A program made the translations under genes and the position numbers. A DNA stretch of 64,000 nucleotides, from NCBI RefSeq assembly GCF_019263585.2, contig NZ_JADQDF010000001.1:5958501-6022500 (forward strand), given 5' to 3'. Below the pieces are notes generated by a model, which saw only the letters and a list, made by a program, of their open reading frames with translations, did no database searches and was not told where the DNA came from. Below are positions 42,614 to 51,311 of the stretch, in pieces. Source of the DNA: Pseudonocardia oceani (lineage in GTDB: Bacteria; Actinomycetota; Actinomycetes; Mycobacteriales; Pseudonocardiaceae). The first letter of the stretch is position 1, and every line of letters starts with the position of its first letter.

Positions 42614-43663
42614 ATGGCACCCCCCACGGCACCGGGCAGGCTCGTCGTCACCGGAGCGTCGGGCAACGTCGGCACCGGAGTGCTCCGCGCGCTCGCGGAC
42701 CGGCTGCCCGACACCCACGTCGTGGGGGTGTGCCGGCGCCCGCCCCGGCTCGTCCCGCCCTACGACCGGGTGGAGTGGCACGTCGTGGACCTCGGCGGCC
42801 CCGACGCCGCCGACGCCCTGGAGCCCGCGGTGCGCGGCGCCGACGCGGTGGTCCACCTGGCCTGGGCGATCCAGCCGGTGCGCGCCGAGCAGGAGCTGCG
42901 CCGCACCAACGTCGGCGGGACGCGCGCGGTGCTGCGCGCCGCGACCGCGGCGGGCGTCGACCGGATCGTCTACGCGTCCTCGCTCGGGGTGTACGCACCG
43001 GGCGCGACGGAGCCCGTCGACGAGCGGTGGCCCGACTCGGGGCAGCGCACCTCGGCCTACAGCCGCCACAAGGTGGAGGTGGAGCGGCTGCTCGACCAGT
43101 ACGAGCGGGAGAACCCCGGCGTCGCGGTCGCCCGGATCCGGCCGACGCTGGTGGTGCAGCGCGCCGCCGCCACCGAGGTCCGCTCGCTGTTCCTCGGGCC
43201 CCTGGTGACGCGCCCGGTGCTCGGGCTCCTGCGCGACCGGCGTCTGCCCGTGGTCCCGGTGCCACCGGGGCTCGCCCTGCAGTTCGTGCACGCGGACGAC
43301 GTGGGCGACGCCGTCGTGCGGATCCTGCAGCGGCGCGCGTCCGGGGCCTACAACATCGCGGCCGACGCGCTGGAGGCCGACGCATTGGCCGGCGTGCTGG
43401 GGGCGCGGGCCGTGCCGGTGCCGCGGAGCGCGGTGCGCGCGGTCGTCGCGGGGCTGTACACGGCGCGGGCGGTGCCCGTCTCGCCGGGCTGGTTCGACGT
43501 CGCGCTGAACACCCCGGTCATGGACACCACGCGCGCCCGGACCGACCTGGACTGGACGCCGTCGCGCTCCTCGGTCGAGGGCGCCCGCGAGCTGCTCGAC
43601 GGCCTCGCCGAGGGCGCGGTCGGCGCCAGCCCCGCGCTGGGCGGCCCCGGATCGGCGGGCTGA
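42614..43663 (+). CDS. NAD-dependent epimerase/dehydratase family protein
   Basis: 349 aa extended SDR. LVVTGASGNVGTGVLRAL binds NAD; HLAWAIQPV, VYASSLGVYAPG, the catalytic YSRHK, RIRPTLVV and LQFVHADDVGDAV follow. These fit the epimerase/dehydratase family, near actinobacterial members annotated only as NAD-dependent epimerases. It is adjacent to hldE but does not carry recognisable HldD features, and has its own stress-type promoter, so a heptose role is not implied. Substrate unknown. Confidence 0.78.
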   Translation: MAPPTAPGRLVVTGASGNVGTGVLRALADRLPDTHVVGVCRRPPRLVPPYDRVEWHVVDLGGPDAADALEPAVRGADAVVHLAWAIQPVRAEQELRRTNVGGTRAVLRAATAAGVDRIVYASSLGVYAPGATEPVDERWPDSGQRTSAYSRHKVEVERLLDQYERENPGVAVARIRPTLVVQRAAATEVRSLFLGPLVTRPVLGLLRDRRLPVVPVPPGLALQFVHADDVGDAVVRILQRRASGAYNIAADALEADALAGVLGARAVPVPRSAVRAVVAGLYTARAVPVSPGWFDVALNTPVMDTTRARTDLDWTPSRSSVEGARELLDGLAEGAVGASPALGGPGSAG

Positions 43664-43667
43664 CGCC

Positions 43668-44018
43668 GTGCCGGGCACCCTCGACCGTGTCCACGACGCC
43701 AGCCTCGCGGCGTGGTCGGCGCTGGCGCTCGCCCGGGCGCTGGGGCGGGGCCGCGCCGGCGTCCCCGACGCGCTCGCCGTGGCCGTCAACCTGGCCAGCG
43801 GCACGCCCGCGGCGCTGGCCCGGCTGCGCGCCCGGCGCCGCGACGCGGTCGCGCTGCTCGCCCCGCCCGCGGTCGCCGCCGCCGTCCTGGTCACCGCGAC
43901 GGCCGCCGGGACCTGGCGCCCGGTGGCCGCCACGGCCGTCCTGCAGGTGCTGACCGCCCTCGAGCGCCGCCCGGGCCGGTGGTTGCCCCCGGCCCGGGCG
44001 GGTACGCCGCGATCATGA
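43668..44018 (+). CDS. Hypothetical Ala/Arg-rich protein with hydrophobic centre
   Basis: 116 aa from GTG. One hydrophobic stretch (LLAPPAVAAAVLVTATAAG) among Ala/Leu/Arg-rich helices. No recognised domain. It lies 4 nt after the epimerase gene and its last codons run through the next gene's promoter, so coding is plausible mainly from position and composition. Confidence 0.4.
   Translation: MPGTLDRVHDASLAAWSALALARALGRGRAGVPDALAVAVNLASGTPAALARLRARRRDAVALLAPPAVAAAVLVTATAAGTWRPVAATAVLQVLTALERRPGRWLPPARAGTPRS
43981..44005 (+). promoter_or_regulatory. Sigma-B-like promoter for the flavin reductase gene
   Basis: GGTTG (43981-43985), 14 nt, GGGTAC (44000-44005), 9 nt to the ATG at 44015. Confidence 0.7.
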
Positions 44019-44635
44019 CGACAACCGGAGTACCGCTGACCGCGCTCGTCCTCAACTGCACGCTCAAGCCCTCCCCGGAGGAGTCGAGCACCGACCTGCT
44101 CGCGGGCCAGGTGCTCGACGCGCTGGGGAAGCACGGCGTCACCGGCGAGACCATCCGGCTCGTGGACCGGGACGTGAAGCCGGGTGTGCTCGCCGACATG
44201 GGCGAGGGCGACGAGTGGCCGCAGGTCCGCGAGCGGATCCTGGCCGCCGACATCCTCGTCGTGGCCACCCCGACCTGGGTCGGATCGATGAGCTCGGTGG
44301 CCAACCGCGCCCTGGAGCGCCTCGACGCGGAGCTCTCCTACACCGACGACGAGGGCCGGCTGGAGACGTTCGGCAAGGTGGCCGTCGCGGTCGTCGTCGG
44401 GAACGAGGACGGCGCGCACAAGATCACCGGCGACCTGTTCCAGGCGCTGGACGACATCGGCTTCACGGTGCCGGCGAACGGCGCCGTCTACTGGAACGGC
44501 GAGGCCATGAGCGGCACCGACTACAAGGACCTCGAGGAGACCCCGGAGGCCGTCGCGTCGACGACGGCGACGCTGGCGGCCAACGCCGCGCACCTGGCGT
44601 CGGTGCTGCGCGGGAGCCCCTACCCGCCGGCCTGA
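44015..44635 (+). CDS. Flavodoxin-fold NAD(P)H:FMN reductase family protein
   Basis: 206 aa. ALVLNCTLKPSPEESSTD is the FMN phosphate loop of NADPH-dependent FMN reductases, ADILVVATPTWVGSMSSV binds the flavin ring, and KVAVAVVVGNEDGAHK follows, as in the WrbA/flavodoxin-like family. It probably reduces flavin or quinones. Leaderless by promoter position. It overlaps the convergent GAF-ANTAR gene by 16 nt at the 3' ends. Confidence 0.78.
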   Translation: MTTTGVPLTALVLNCTLKPSPEESSTDLLAGQVLDALGKHGVTGETIRLVDRDVKPGVLADMGEGDEWPQVRERILAADILVVATPTWVGSMSSVANRALERLDAELSYTDDEGRLETFGKVAVAVVVGNEDGAHKITGDLFQALDDIGFTVPANGAVYWNGEAMSGTDYKDLEETPEAVASTTATLAANAAHLASVLRGSPYPPA

Positions 44636-45414
44636 CGGTCGGCGACCTCCCGCACCATCGCCCCGCGCGTGCGGGAGGGCGCGTCGACCTCGGGTTGCTC
44701 CCCGCCGAGGACCCCGGCCGCGATCTCCCCGACGGTGCGGCGGCTGCTGCGGGCGGCCCGGCGCAGGACGTCGAAGGCGCCGACCGCGTCGATGTCGCGC
44801 TGCGCCATGAGGAACCCGATGGCCCGCTCCACGACGACGCGCTTGTCCAGCGCGTGCTGGAGCTGGCGGGTCAGGGCATCGCTGCGCCGCGCCCACACCA
44901 GCGCACCGAACGCGCTGCCCAGCACCCGGGCGAAGGCGCGCAGCGCGTGGATCTCGTCGTCGGGCCAGTCGTGGGGGCGGTCCTGGTAGACGTTGAGCGT
45001 GCCGACCGCGATACCGGCGACCTCCACCGGCACGCCGAGCACGGCCCGCACGCCCAGCGGGCCGACGATCGCGCCGACGGAGCGGTAGCGCCCGTCGGTG
45101 GTGAGGTCTCGGGTGTGGACGACCTCGCGCAGCACCAGGCTGTCCAGGCAGGGTCCCTCGCCGAGCTGCTCCTGGGCGCTCTCCAGCGCGCGGATGGCGT
45201 CGTCGGAGGCGGCGACGTAGCGCAGGGCGTCGTCCTCGTCGAGAAACATCAGCCCGACGCCCGACAGCGCGAAGAGCGCGTCGGCCGACGCCACGACGGT
45301 GTCGACGAAACCCGCGGGGTCGGGCACCCCGGTGGGGGAGCCGTCGCCCGTGATCTCGGTGGCGCGTTCCAGCCGGGCGATGCTGGCGGCCAGAGCGGCC
45401 GGGTCGATCGCCAC
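44620..45414 (-). CDS. GAF-ANTAR domain protein
   Basis: 264 aa. A GAF domain (about 35-180: ALSGVGLMFLDEDDALRYVA, EGPCLDSLVLREVVHTRDL, GVPVEVAGIAVGTLNVYQD) is followed by an ANTAR domain (about 185-245: LQHALDKRVVVERAIGFLMA, FDVLRRAARSSRRTVGEIA). ANTAR domains bind paired RNA hairpins and prevent transcription termination. The GAF signal is not known. The start at GTG 45414 is chosen for its GGGAGG; an upstream start at 45450 is open. Last in the partner-switching block. Confidence 0.85.
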   Translation of the reverse strand: MAIDPAALAASIARLERATEITGDGSPTGVPDPAGFVDTVVASADALFALSGVGLMFLDEDDALRYVAASDDAIRALESAQEQLGEGPCLDSLVLREVVHTRDLTTDGRYRSVGAIVGPLGVRAVLGVPVEVAGIAVGTLNVYQDRPHDWPDDEIHALRAFARVLGSAFGALVWARRSDALTRQLQHALDKRVVVERAIGFLMAQRDIDAVGAFDVLRRAARSSRRTVGEIAAGVLGGEQPEVDAPSRTRGAMVREVADRQAGG

Positions 45415-45446
45415 GGGGGGCCTCCCGGGTGCCGGATGCGGAGCCC

Positions 45447-45845
45447 TCACCCTAGGGGCGACGCGGCGCGGACGCCGATCGTGCGGGTGGGCAGGATCTC
45501 CATGCCCGGGTCGTCGTCCTCGCCGGGCACGTCACCCGCGAGGGGCCACGGCCGCCACGGCACGTGCAGCAGCCGGACGAGCGTGCTGACCGCCGGCGGG
45601 CAGTGCACCACCACGAACCGCCCGCCGCGGGCCGCGGTGTGGGCGGCCGCCTCGACGAGCACGTGCATGCCGCGGGCCCCGCAGAACAGGACGCCGCCGA
45701 GGTCGACGACCGTGAGCGGGACGTCGACGAGCGCGGCCAGCGCGGCCCGCAGATCGGTGGCGGTCGCGATGTCGAGGTCGCCCGTCAGCTCGATCCTGCC
45801 GACGTCCCCGTCCACCTGCGCGACCGATTGCAACCCCTGCGCCAC
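45447..45845 (-). CDS. STAS domain protein without the usual phospho-serine
   Basis: 132 aa. VGRIELTGDLDIATATDLRA and PLTVVDLGGVLFCGARGMHVLVEAA give a STAS fold as in anti-anti-sigma factors. The helix start that normally reads D-S-S-G reads CGARG, so the serine phosphorylated by the anti-sigma kinase is absent. It may be constitutively active, or a scaffold. The C-terminal about 35 residues are a Pro/Asp-rich tail. GTG start. Confidence 0.75.
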   Translation of the reverse strand: MAQGLQSVAQVDGDVGRIELTGDLDIATATDLRAALAALVDVPLTVVDLGGVLFCGARGMHVLVEAAAHTAARGGRFVVVHCPPAVSTLVRLLHVPWRPWPLAGDVPGEDDDPGMEILPTRTIGVRAASPLG

Positions 45846-45966
45846 GAGACCCCCACGAACGCGCTGCTGGAGCCGCCCGCGGGGTCAGGGGGAGCGACGG
45901 AAGGTCCGACAGTAGCACCGTGTGCACGGCGCGGCCCCCCGAGCGGGCGCGCCCCGGGAACCGGAG

Positions 45967-46347
45967 TCAGTCGCGCAGTGCGGACAGGGCGTCGCGGCAC
46001 GCGCGGGCGGCGGCCTCGCGGTCGGGCAGGCACGGCGCGACCGAGGACAGGCCGCAGATCCGCAGGATGGTGCGCACCCCGGGACCGGTCACGACGGTCA
46101 TCGGGCGGTCGGGCAGGTGGTCGGCGCAGGCGTCGAACAGCGCGCGGATGCCGGCGGAGGCGAAGAAGTGGACGAGGCTCAGGTCGACGACCACGGCGCG
46201 CCCGCGCGCGAACGCGTCGGCGAGACCGGTGTGCAGCTCGGCGACGTTGCTGACGTCGATCTCGCCGCGGACCTCGCACACGACCACGTCATCGGCGTCC
46301 GGGTCGCCGACCCGGACGGTGTGCAGTGGAACGGTGGAGGGGTCCAA
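45967..46347 (-). CDS. STAS domain anti-anti-sigma factor
   Basis: 126 aa. VVCEVRGEIDVSNVAELHTG and AVVVDLSLVHFFASAGIRALFDAC are STAS motifs, with the regulatory serine kept in FASAGI. Unphosphorylated, such proteins bind the anti-sigma kinase and free the sigma factor. It opens with a TTG codon preceded by GGAG; no ATG or GTG gives a full STAS domain. Located between the large phosphatase/kinase fusion and the serine-less STAS gene on the same strand. Confidence 0.8.
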   Translation of the reverse strand: MDPSTVPLHTVRVGDPDADDVVVCEVRGEIDVSNVAELHTGLADAFARGRAVVVDLSLVHFFASAGIRALFDACADHLPDRPMTVVTGPGVRTILRICGLSSVAPCLPDREAAARACRDALSALRD

Positions 46348-46413
46348 GCGCTCCGCATCCCCTTCGGAGCCGACGGTGCGGACCGCCCCACCGTACGCCC
46401 GCTCGCGGGCGGG

Positions 46414-48264
46414 TCAAGTGCGGACACCGGGTCGGCCTCCCGTGTCGGTCGGACGGGTGAACCGGGTCATCCGCAGGACCTCACCGGACGGCGTACCGCC
46501 CGGCGCGACGACGAGCGGCGGCACCGGGAATCCGGTGGTCTCGTGCAGCAGGCGCACCCCGGCGCTGGACAGGACGGTGGCGGCGGTGAGGTCCACGACC
46601 ACCGGGCGCGTGCCTCCCGCCGACACCCGCAGCACGGCCGCGCGCAGCTGGGCGACGGTCGCGGTGTCGACCGGGCCGGTCACCACCACGGCCGGCGGTG
46701 TGCCGGGCCGGTCGTGCAACGTGAGCGGGTCACCGACGATCCGCAGGGCCGGCACGGCGCCGCGGCTGACGACGGCGGGGCGGCGCGCCGCGCAGACCGC
46801 CGTGACCCGCGTGCCGGACGGCCCGGTGTCGATGGCGACGGTGCGGGCGAGCTCGTGCACGACGACGAGGCCCAGCCCGCCCGCGTGCCGGTCGGGGTCG
46901 GGGCCCGGGTCGGGGCGCCAGTGCCCGTCGTCCTCGACGACCACGCGGACGTCGCCGGTGCGGTCGAGCACGACGCTCACCCTGACCTCACCGGGCGCAT
47001 CGGCGCCGGCGTAGGCGTGCTCCACCGCGTTGCTGGCCAGCTCGGTGACGACGAGCGGGAGCGCGGTGAGCGTCTCGACGGCGACGTCCAGGGAGTCGAG
47101 CCACGCGCTGAGCCGCTCGCGCAGGTCGCCCAGCAGACCGACGTCGGCGGGCAGTGCCAGCCGGATGTCCTCGACGGGTGCCTGGCGGCGGTGCGCGGCG
47201 AGCAGGGCGACGTCCCCGTCGAGCGGGCGGGCCAGCATCGCGCCCAGCAGGGCGTCGGACACGGCGTCGGCCGGGCCCGCCGAACGCAGGCCGTGCGCGC
47301 CGGGGGCGGGCACGGGCAGGGCGGCGGGCAGCGCGCCCGCCCGTGCGAGGAGGCCGCGGGTGTGCAGCAGGAGCGTCTCCCCGGGCTCCAGCCGGTCGTG
47401 GGCGACGAGGGGCGCCGCGGCGCCGAGGCCCAGCGGCGGGGTGCCCCCGTCGTCGAGCAGGCGCAGGGCGCCGCCGGGGGAGCGCACGGCCGGGACCGGG
47501 TGCCCGCAGCGCGCGTGGGTGAACGCGCCGGTGTCCGGGTCGAGCACGACGACGCAGACGGCGGCGCCGCGACCGTCGACGTCCCGGGCGGCGGCGCGGT
47601 CGAGCAGGGCCAGTGCGGCGGAGAGCTCCGCGCCCTCGGCGAGCGCGGTGCGCAGGACCGCGCGCAGCGACGCCATCGCGGCGGCCGCGGCCGGGCCGTC
47701 GCCCACGACGTCGCCGGTGTGCAGCACGACGTCGCCGCCGTCGGTCACGACCACGTCGAACCAGTCGCCGCCGGTCGCCACGGCGCCGGGGACGTAGCGG
47801 CCCGCCAGCTCGAAGCCGGGCAGGACGGGGAGGGTCCCGGGCAGCAGCGCCTGCTGCGCGGTGCGGGTGGCCGCGCGGTCGGAGCCCGGGCCGTCGACCT
47901 CCCGGGCCTGCACCAGGACGCCGGGCCCGTGCGGGCCCGGACGGTCGACCCGCACCAGATCGGCCTCCAGCACCGCGCGGCGCCCGTCGAGGTCGATCGC
48001 CCAGACCACGCGCTCGGGTGCCCCGCCCGCGCGCACGGCCGCGACGCGGGCGAGCGCGTCGGCGTCGAGGCCGGGCAGCGCCCGGTGCAGCGGACGCCCC
48101 AGCGGGGTGGGGCCGCCCACGAGCCCGCGGGCGGCGCGGTTGGCCGCGCGGACCCGGTGGTCGGGACCCGCGGTCTCCCAGACCGGGGTCGGCAGGTCCT
48201 CGAACACGGCCGCGCCGGACGGGTCGGGCGCGGGTGCCGCGGAGGACACCGGGGGTCGGGTCAC
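46414..48264 (-). CDS. PAS-PP2C(SpoIIE)-HATPase-STAS fusion, stress sigma partner-switch protein
   Basis: 616 aa with four modules. A PAS domain (about 20-115, VWETAGPDHRVRAANRAARGL). A SpoIIE/PP2C phosphatase (about 130-345: ATGGDWFDVVV, LHTGDVVGDGPAAAAAM, DGDVALLAAH with metal Asp residues). An RsbW-type HATPase (about 365-480: ELASNAVEHAY N-box, VVEDDGHW, HAGGLGLVVVHELA). A C-terminal STAS domain (about 510-600: TVLSSAGVRLL with the serine). This puts phosphatase, kinase/anti-sigma and antagonist in one chain. The GTG at 48264 is chosen as the start; further upstream codons are open. Confidence 0.85.
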   Translation of the reverse strand: MTRPPVSSAAPAPDPSGAAVFEDLPTPVWETAGPDHRVRAANRAARGLVGGPTPLGRPLHRALPGLDADALARVAAVRAGGAPERVVWAIDLDGRRAVLEADLVRVDRPGPHGPGVLVQAREVDGPGSDRAATRTAQQALLPGTLPVLPGFELAGRYVPGAVATGGDWFDVVVTDGGDVVLHTGDVVGDGPAAAAAMASLRAVLRTALAEGAELSAALALLDRAAARDVDGRGAAVCVVVLDPDTGAFTHARCGHPVPAVRSPGGALRLLDDGGTPPLGLGAAAPLVAHDRLEPGETLLLHTRGLLARAGALPAALPVPAPGAHGLRSAGPADAVSDALLGAMLARPLDGDVALLAAHRRQAPVEDIRLALPADVGLLGDLRERLSAWLDSLDVAVETLTALPLVVTELASNAVEHAYAGADAPGEVRVSVVLDRTGDVRVVVEDDGHWRPDPGPDPDRHAGGLGLVVVHELARTVAIDTGPSGTRVTAVCAARRPAVVSRGAVPALRIVGDPLTLHDRPGTPPAVVVTGPVDTATVAQLRAAVLRVSAGGTRPVVVDLTAATVLSSAGVRLLHETTGFPVPPLVVAPGGTPSGEVLRMTRFTRPTDTGGRPGVRT

Positions 48265-48373
48265 CGCCGCCGTCCTCGCACGGGTCGACCGTACGGGCTC
48301 GGCGGTGCGCCCGCGCACCCCGGTCGGTCCCGTCGGGACCTTCCTCCTCGAGGACTCGGCCCCGCCCGAGGAC

Positions 48374-49024
48374 TCAGCGCATCCCGCTGACGACCACGAG
48401 CTCCTCGAACCGCTCGCCCTCGGCGATCAGGCCCCGCTGCTCCAGCATCGCCGCGCGGCCCTGCATGACCGGACCGAACGGGATGGTGACGCGCGAGAGG
48501 ACCGACGGCACGAAGCCGGCGTCGCCCAGCGCGTCGACGGTCGCCTGTGTTCCGCACAGCGCGGAGTGCACGAGCAGGATCTGCCCGTCGGGGGTGAGCA
48601 CGTCGGCCGCGCCCGCGCAGATCCGGTCGATCAACGTGCGGCCGTCGACGCCGGCGTCCCAGCAGCGGGCCCGGGTGTGGCGGGGGAGGCGGTCGGTGGC
48701 GGCGGGCACGTAGGGCGGGTTGCTCACCACGAGGTCGAAGCGCCGCCCGGTCAGGGGCGCGAACAGGTCGCCGCGCCGGATGTCGATGTCGAGCCCGGCG
48801 AGGCGGGCGTTGAGGCGCGCGGCGGCGACGGACCGGGCGGACAGGTCCACGGCCGTCACCGACGCGGCCCCGGCCCTGGCGGCCGCGAGGGCGATGGCAC
48901 CGGACCCGGTGCCGACGTCGAGCACGTGGCGTCCTTCGGCGTAGCCGCCGCGCTGCATCACGTCGATGAGGACCTCGGTGTCGCTCTGGGCCCGGTACAC
49001 GCCGGGGGCCCGATTCAGCATCAT
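48374..49024 (-). CDS. HemK2/MTQ2-type methyltransferase
   Basis: 216 aa. HVLDVGTGSGAIALAAARAG is the SAM site, and LVVSNPPYVPA with the NPPY motif marks an N6-adenine or glutamine methyltransferase; the short form without N-terminal helices resembles the HemK2/MTQ2 group. Substrates there are release-factor Gln or small molecules. Two adjacent ATG codons begin the frame; the first is used. It follows the small DUF gene on the minus strand. Confidence 0.75.
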   Translation of the reverse strand: MMLNRAPGVYRAQSDTEVLIDVMQRGGYAEGRHVLDVGTGSGAIALAAARAGAASVTAVDLSARSVAAARLNARLAGLDIDIRRGDLFAPLTGRRFDLVVSNPPYVPAATDRLPRHTRARCWDAGVDGRTLIDRICAGAADVLTPDGQILLVHSALCGTQATVDALGDAGFVPSVLSRVTIPFGPVMQGRAAMLEQRGLIAEGERFEELVVVSGMR

Positions 49025-49095
49025 GACCTTCAGATGCCCCGTGGGCGACAGATCAAACTCCTGCTGCTGGTCCTGCTCCCGCCGCGCCGGACGGC

Positions 49096-49443
49096 TCAGC
49101 GGCCCCGGATGTCGCGGTTCGGCGTCTGACCGGCGACGCCGTGGCGCAGCGGCTGGTTGTTCACCTGCGCCCCCGCCCCGCTCACCTCCGAGCCGCCGTC
49201 CGGTGCCGGCGCCTGCTCGGGGCGCGCCGCGGCGGGGTCGCCGGCCGAGAGCGGGGCGCCGTCCTCGACGTCGGCGAGCCGGGCGCGCAGCACCTCCAGC
49301 ACCGGCAGGCGGTTGCCGTGCGCCTCCTCGTGCGCGATCAGCTCGCGCAGCGGCGCGGCGGGCAGCGTGCGCACCCGGCCGGCGAGGTCGCCGGTGGTGA
49401 GGTGGTCGTAGTCGGGCAGGGGCAGGTCGGTGCGCTCGGACAC
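49096..49443 (-). CDS. Conserved small actinobacterial protein, DUF8129-like
   Basis: 115 aa. The first about 60 residues (LPLPDYDHLTTGDLAGRVR, then LIAHEEAHGNRLPVLEVLRARL) match a small domain common in actinobacteria, often next to membrane stress genes; I believe it is the DUF8129 type. The rest is disordered, Ala/Pro-rich. GTG start after AGAGGAG. 38 nt downstream of ctaD, so likely in its operon. Function unknown. Confidence 0.65.
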   Translation of the reverse strand: MSERTDLPLPDYDHLTTGDLAGRVRTLPAAPLRELIAHEEAHGNRLPVLEVLRARLADVEDGAPLSAGDPAAARPEQAPAPDGGSEVSGAGAQVNNQPLRHGVAGQTPNRDIRGR

Positions 49444-49481
49444 GGCGCTCCTCTCGGGTCGGCGAGTGTCGGACGTGCGCG

Positions 49482-51227
49482 TCACCGCGACGCGGGGTCG
49501 TCGTCGGGCTGCTCCTCGCGGCCCACGCCCTGGGCCGCGCGCTCGGCGGGCGTCGCGCGGCTGACATGGGCCTCGCGGCGGTAGCGCTCGACCAGGTGCG
49601 GGTAGTGCAGCTCGAAGGCGGGACGCTCGGAGCGGATGCGCGGGAGCTCGTGGAAGTTGTGCCGCGGCGGCGGGCTCGACGTCGCCCACTCCAGGGAGTT
49701 GCCGAAGCCCCAGGGGTCGTCGGCGGTGGTGCGGCGGCCGTGGCGGTAGCTGCGGGCGACGTTCCACAGGAACGGCAGCGTCGAGATCCCCAGCAGGAAC
49801 GCCCCGACCGAGGAGATCGTGTTGAGCACCGTGAAGCCGTCCTGGGGCTGGTAGTCGACGTAGCGGCGCGGCATGCCCTGCGGACCCAGCCAGTGGTGCA
49901 CCAGGAACGTCATGTGGAAGCCGATGAACATCGTCCAGAAGTGCACCCGGCCCAGCCGCTCGTCCATGAACCGGCCGGTCATCTTCGGGAACCAGAAGTA
50001 GATGCCGGCGAAGACGGAGAACACGATCGTGCCGAACAGCACGTAGTGGAAGTGCCCGACGACGAAGTACGTGTCGTTGAGGTGGAAGTCCAGCGGGGGC
50101 GAGCCGAGGAGGACACCGGTGAGCCCGCCGAAGAGGAACGTCACCAGGAACCCGACGGCGAACAGCATCGGGGTCTCGAAGGTGATCTTCCCCTTCCACA
50201 TCGTGCCGATCCAGTTGACGAACTTGATGCCGGTCGGGATCGCGATGAGGAAGGTCGTGAAGGAGAAGAACGCCAGCAGCACCGCGCCGGTGGCGAACAT
50301 GTGGTGCGCCCACACGGCCACGGACAGGACCGTGATCGCGATCGTCGCGAACACCATCGTCTTGTAGCCGAACAGCGGCTTGCGGCTGAACACCGGGATG
50401 ATCTCGGTGATGATCCCGAAGAACGGCAGCGCCACGATGTAGACCTCGGGATGGCCGAAGAACCAGAACATGTGCTGCCACAGCACCGCGCCGCCGTGCT
50501 CGGGGTCGAAGACGTGGGCGCCGAGGTGGTGGTCGGCGAGCTGGCCGAACAGGGCCGCGGTGAGGATCGGGAACGCGACCAGGATGAGGATCGAGGTGAC
50601 CAGGATGTTCCAGCAGAAGATCGGCATCCGGAACATCGTCATGCCGGGCGCGCGCAGGCAGACCACCGTCGTCACCATGTTGACCGCGCCCAGGATCGTG
50701 CCGAGCCCCGACACGATCAGGCCGGAGAACCACAGCGTCGCCCCGGGGCCGGGGGAGTAGGTCGGCCCGGACAGCGGGGCGTAGGCGTACCAGCCGAAGT
50801 CGGCGGCGCCGCCCGGGGTGAGGAACCCCGCGAGCACGATCAGCGAACCGAACAGGAACAGCCAGTAGGAGAAGGCGTTCAGCCGCGGGAAGGCGACGTC
50901 CGGCGCCCCGATCTGCAGCGGCAGGATGTAGTTCGCGAAGCCGAACAGGATCGGCGTCGCGTAGAGCAGCAGCATGACCGTGCCGTGCATCGTGACGAGC
51001 TGGTTGTACTGCTCGCCGGAGAGGAACTGCTGCCCCGGCACGGCCAGCTCCCCGCGCATCAGCAGCGCCATCGCGCCGCCGACGAGGAAGAACGTGAACG
51101 CGGTGACCAGGTAGAGCACCCCGATGTCCTTGGGATCGGTGGTGCGCAGCAGGTGGGTGATCCGCGAGCCGCGCCCCGGGCGGACCGGGGCGGTCACCGG
51201 TTCCGGCCGGACGGGGGTGGTGGTCAT
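49482..51227 (-). CDS. ctaD: Cytochrome c oxidase subunit I
   Basis: 581 aa with 12 membrane helices. Haem and Cu ligands: TMHGTVM (haem a), FFGHPEVYI (Cu-B His and the cross-linked Tyr), WAHHMF (Cu-B) and [11 protein letters not shown] (haem a3 and a). It is the catalytic subunit of the aa3 oxidase. No ctaC, ctaE or ctaF genes lie beside it, so this is a stand-alone or second copy. GGGTAC lies 10 nt before the ATG. Divergent from phosphoketolase. Confidence 0.92.
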   Translation of the reverse strand: MTTTPVRPEPVTAPVRPGRGSRITHLLRTTDPKDIGVLYLVTAFTFFLVGGAMALLMRGELAVPGQQFLSGEQYNQLVTMHGTVMLLLYATPILFGFANYILPLQIGAPDVAFPRLNAFSYWLFLFGSLIVLAGFLTPGGAADFGWYAYAPLSGPTYSPGPGATLWFSGLIVSGLGTILGAVNMVTTVVCLRAPGMTMFRMPIFCWNILVTSILILVAFPILTAALFGQLADHHLGAHVFDPEHGGAVLWQHMFWFFGHPEVYIVALPFFGIITEIIPVFSRKPLFGYKTMVFATIAITVLSVAVWAHHMFATGAVLLAFFSFTTFLIAIPTGIKFVNWIGTMWKGKITFETPMLFAVGFLVTFLFGGLTGVLLGSPPLDFHLNDTYFVVGHFHYVLFGTIVFSVFAGIYFWFPKMTGRFMDERLGRVHFWTMFIGFHMTFLVHHWLGPQGMPRRYVDYQPQDGFTVLNTISSVGAFLLGISTLPFLWNVARSYRHGRRTTADDPWGFGNSLEWATSSPPPRHNFHELPRIRSERPAFELHYPHLVERYRREAHVSRATPAERAAQGVGREEQPDDDPASR

Positions 51228-51237
51228 GACCGCCCGC

Positions 51238-51262
51238 GTACCCCGCCACGAGCGGCTCACAC
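51238..51262 (-). promoter_or_regulatory. Sigma-B-like promoter for ctaD
   Basis: Minus strand GTGTG (51258-51262), 14 nt, GGGTAC (plus-strand GTACCC at 51238-51243), 10 nt to the ATG at 51227. Confidence 0.6.
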
Positions 51263-51277
51263 GCCGGCGGCGGCAAC

Positions 51278-51302
51278 GGATGAGCGGACGGTGGGCGGGT
51301 AG
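51278..51302 (+). promoter_or_regulatory. Sigma-B-like promoter for phosphoketolase
   Basis: GGATG (51278-51282), 14 nt, GGGTAG (51297-51302), 9 nt to the ATG at 51312. Confidence 0.6.
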
Positions 51303-51311
51303 CCCTTGTCC

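Noticed and set aside
42614-43663. ADP-heptose 6-epimerase (HldD) next to hldE
   Set aside because: It is an extended SDR but lacks recognisable HldD-specific features, and has a separate stress-type promoter.
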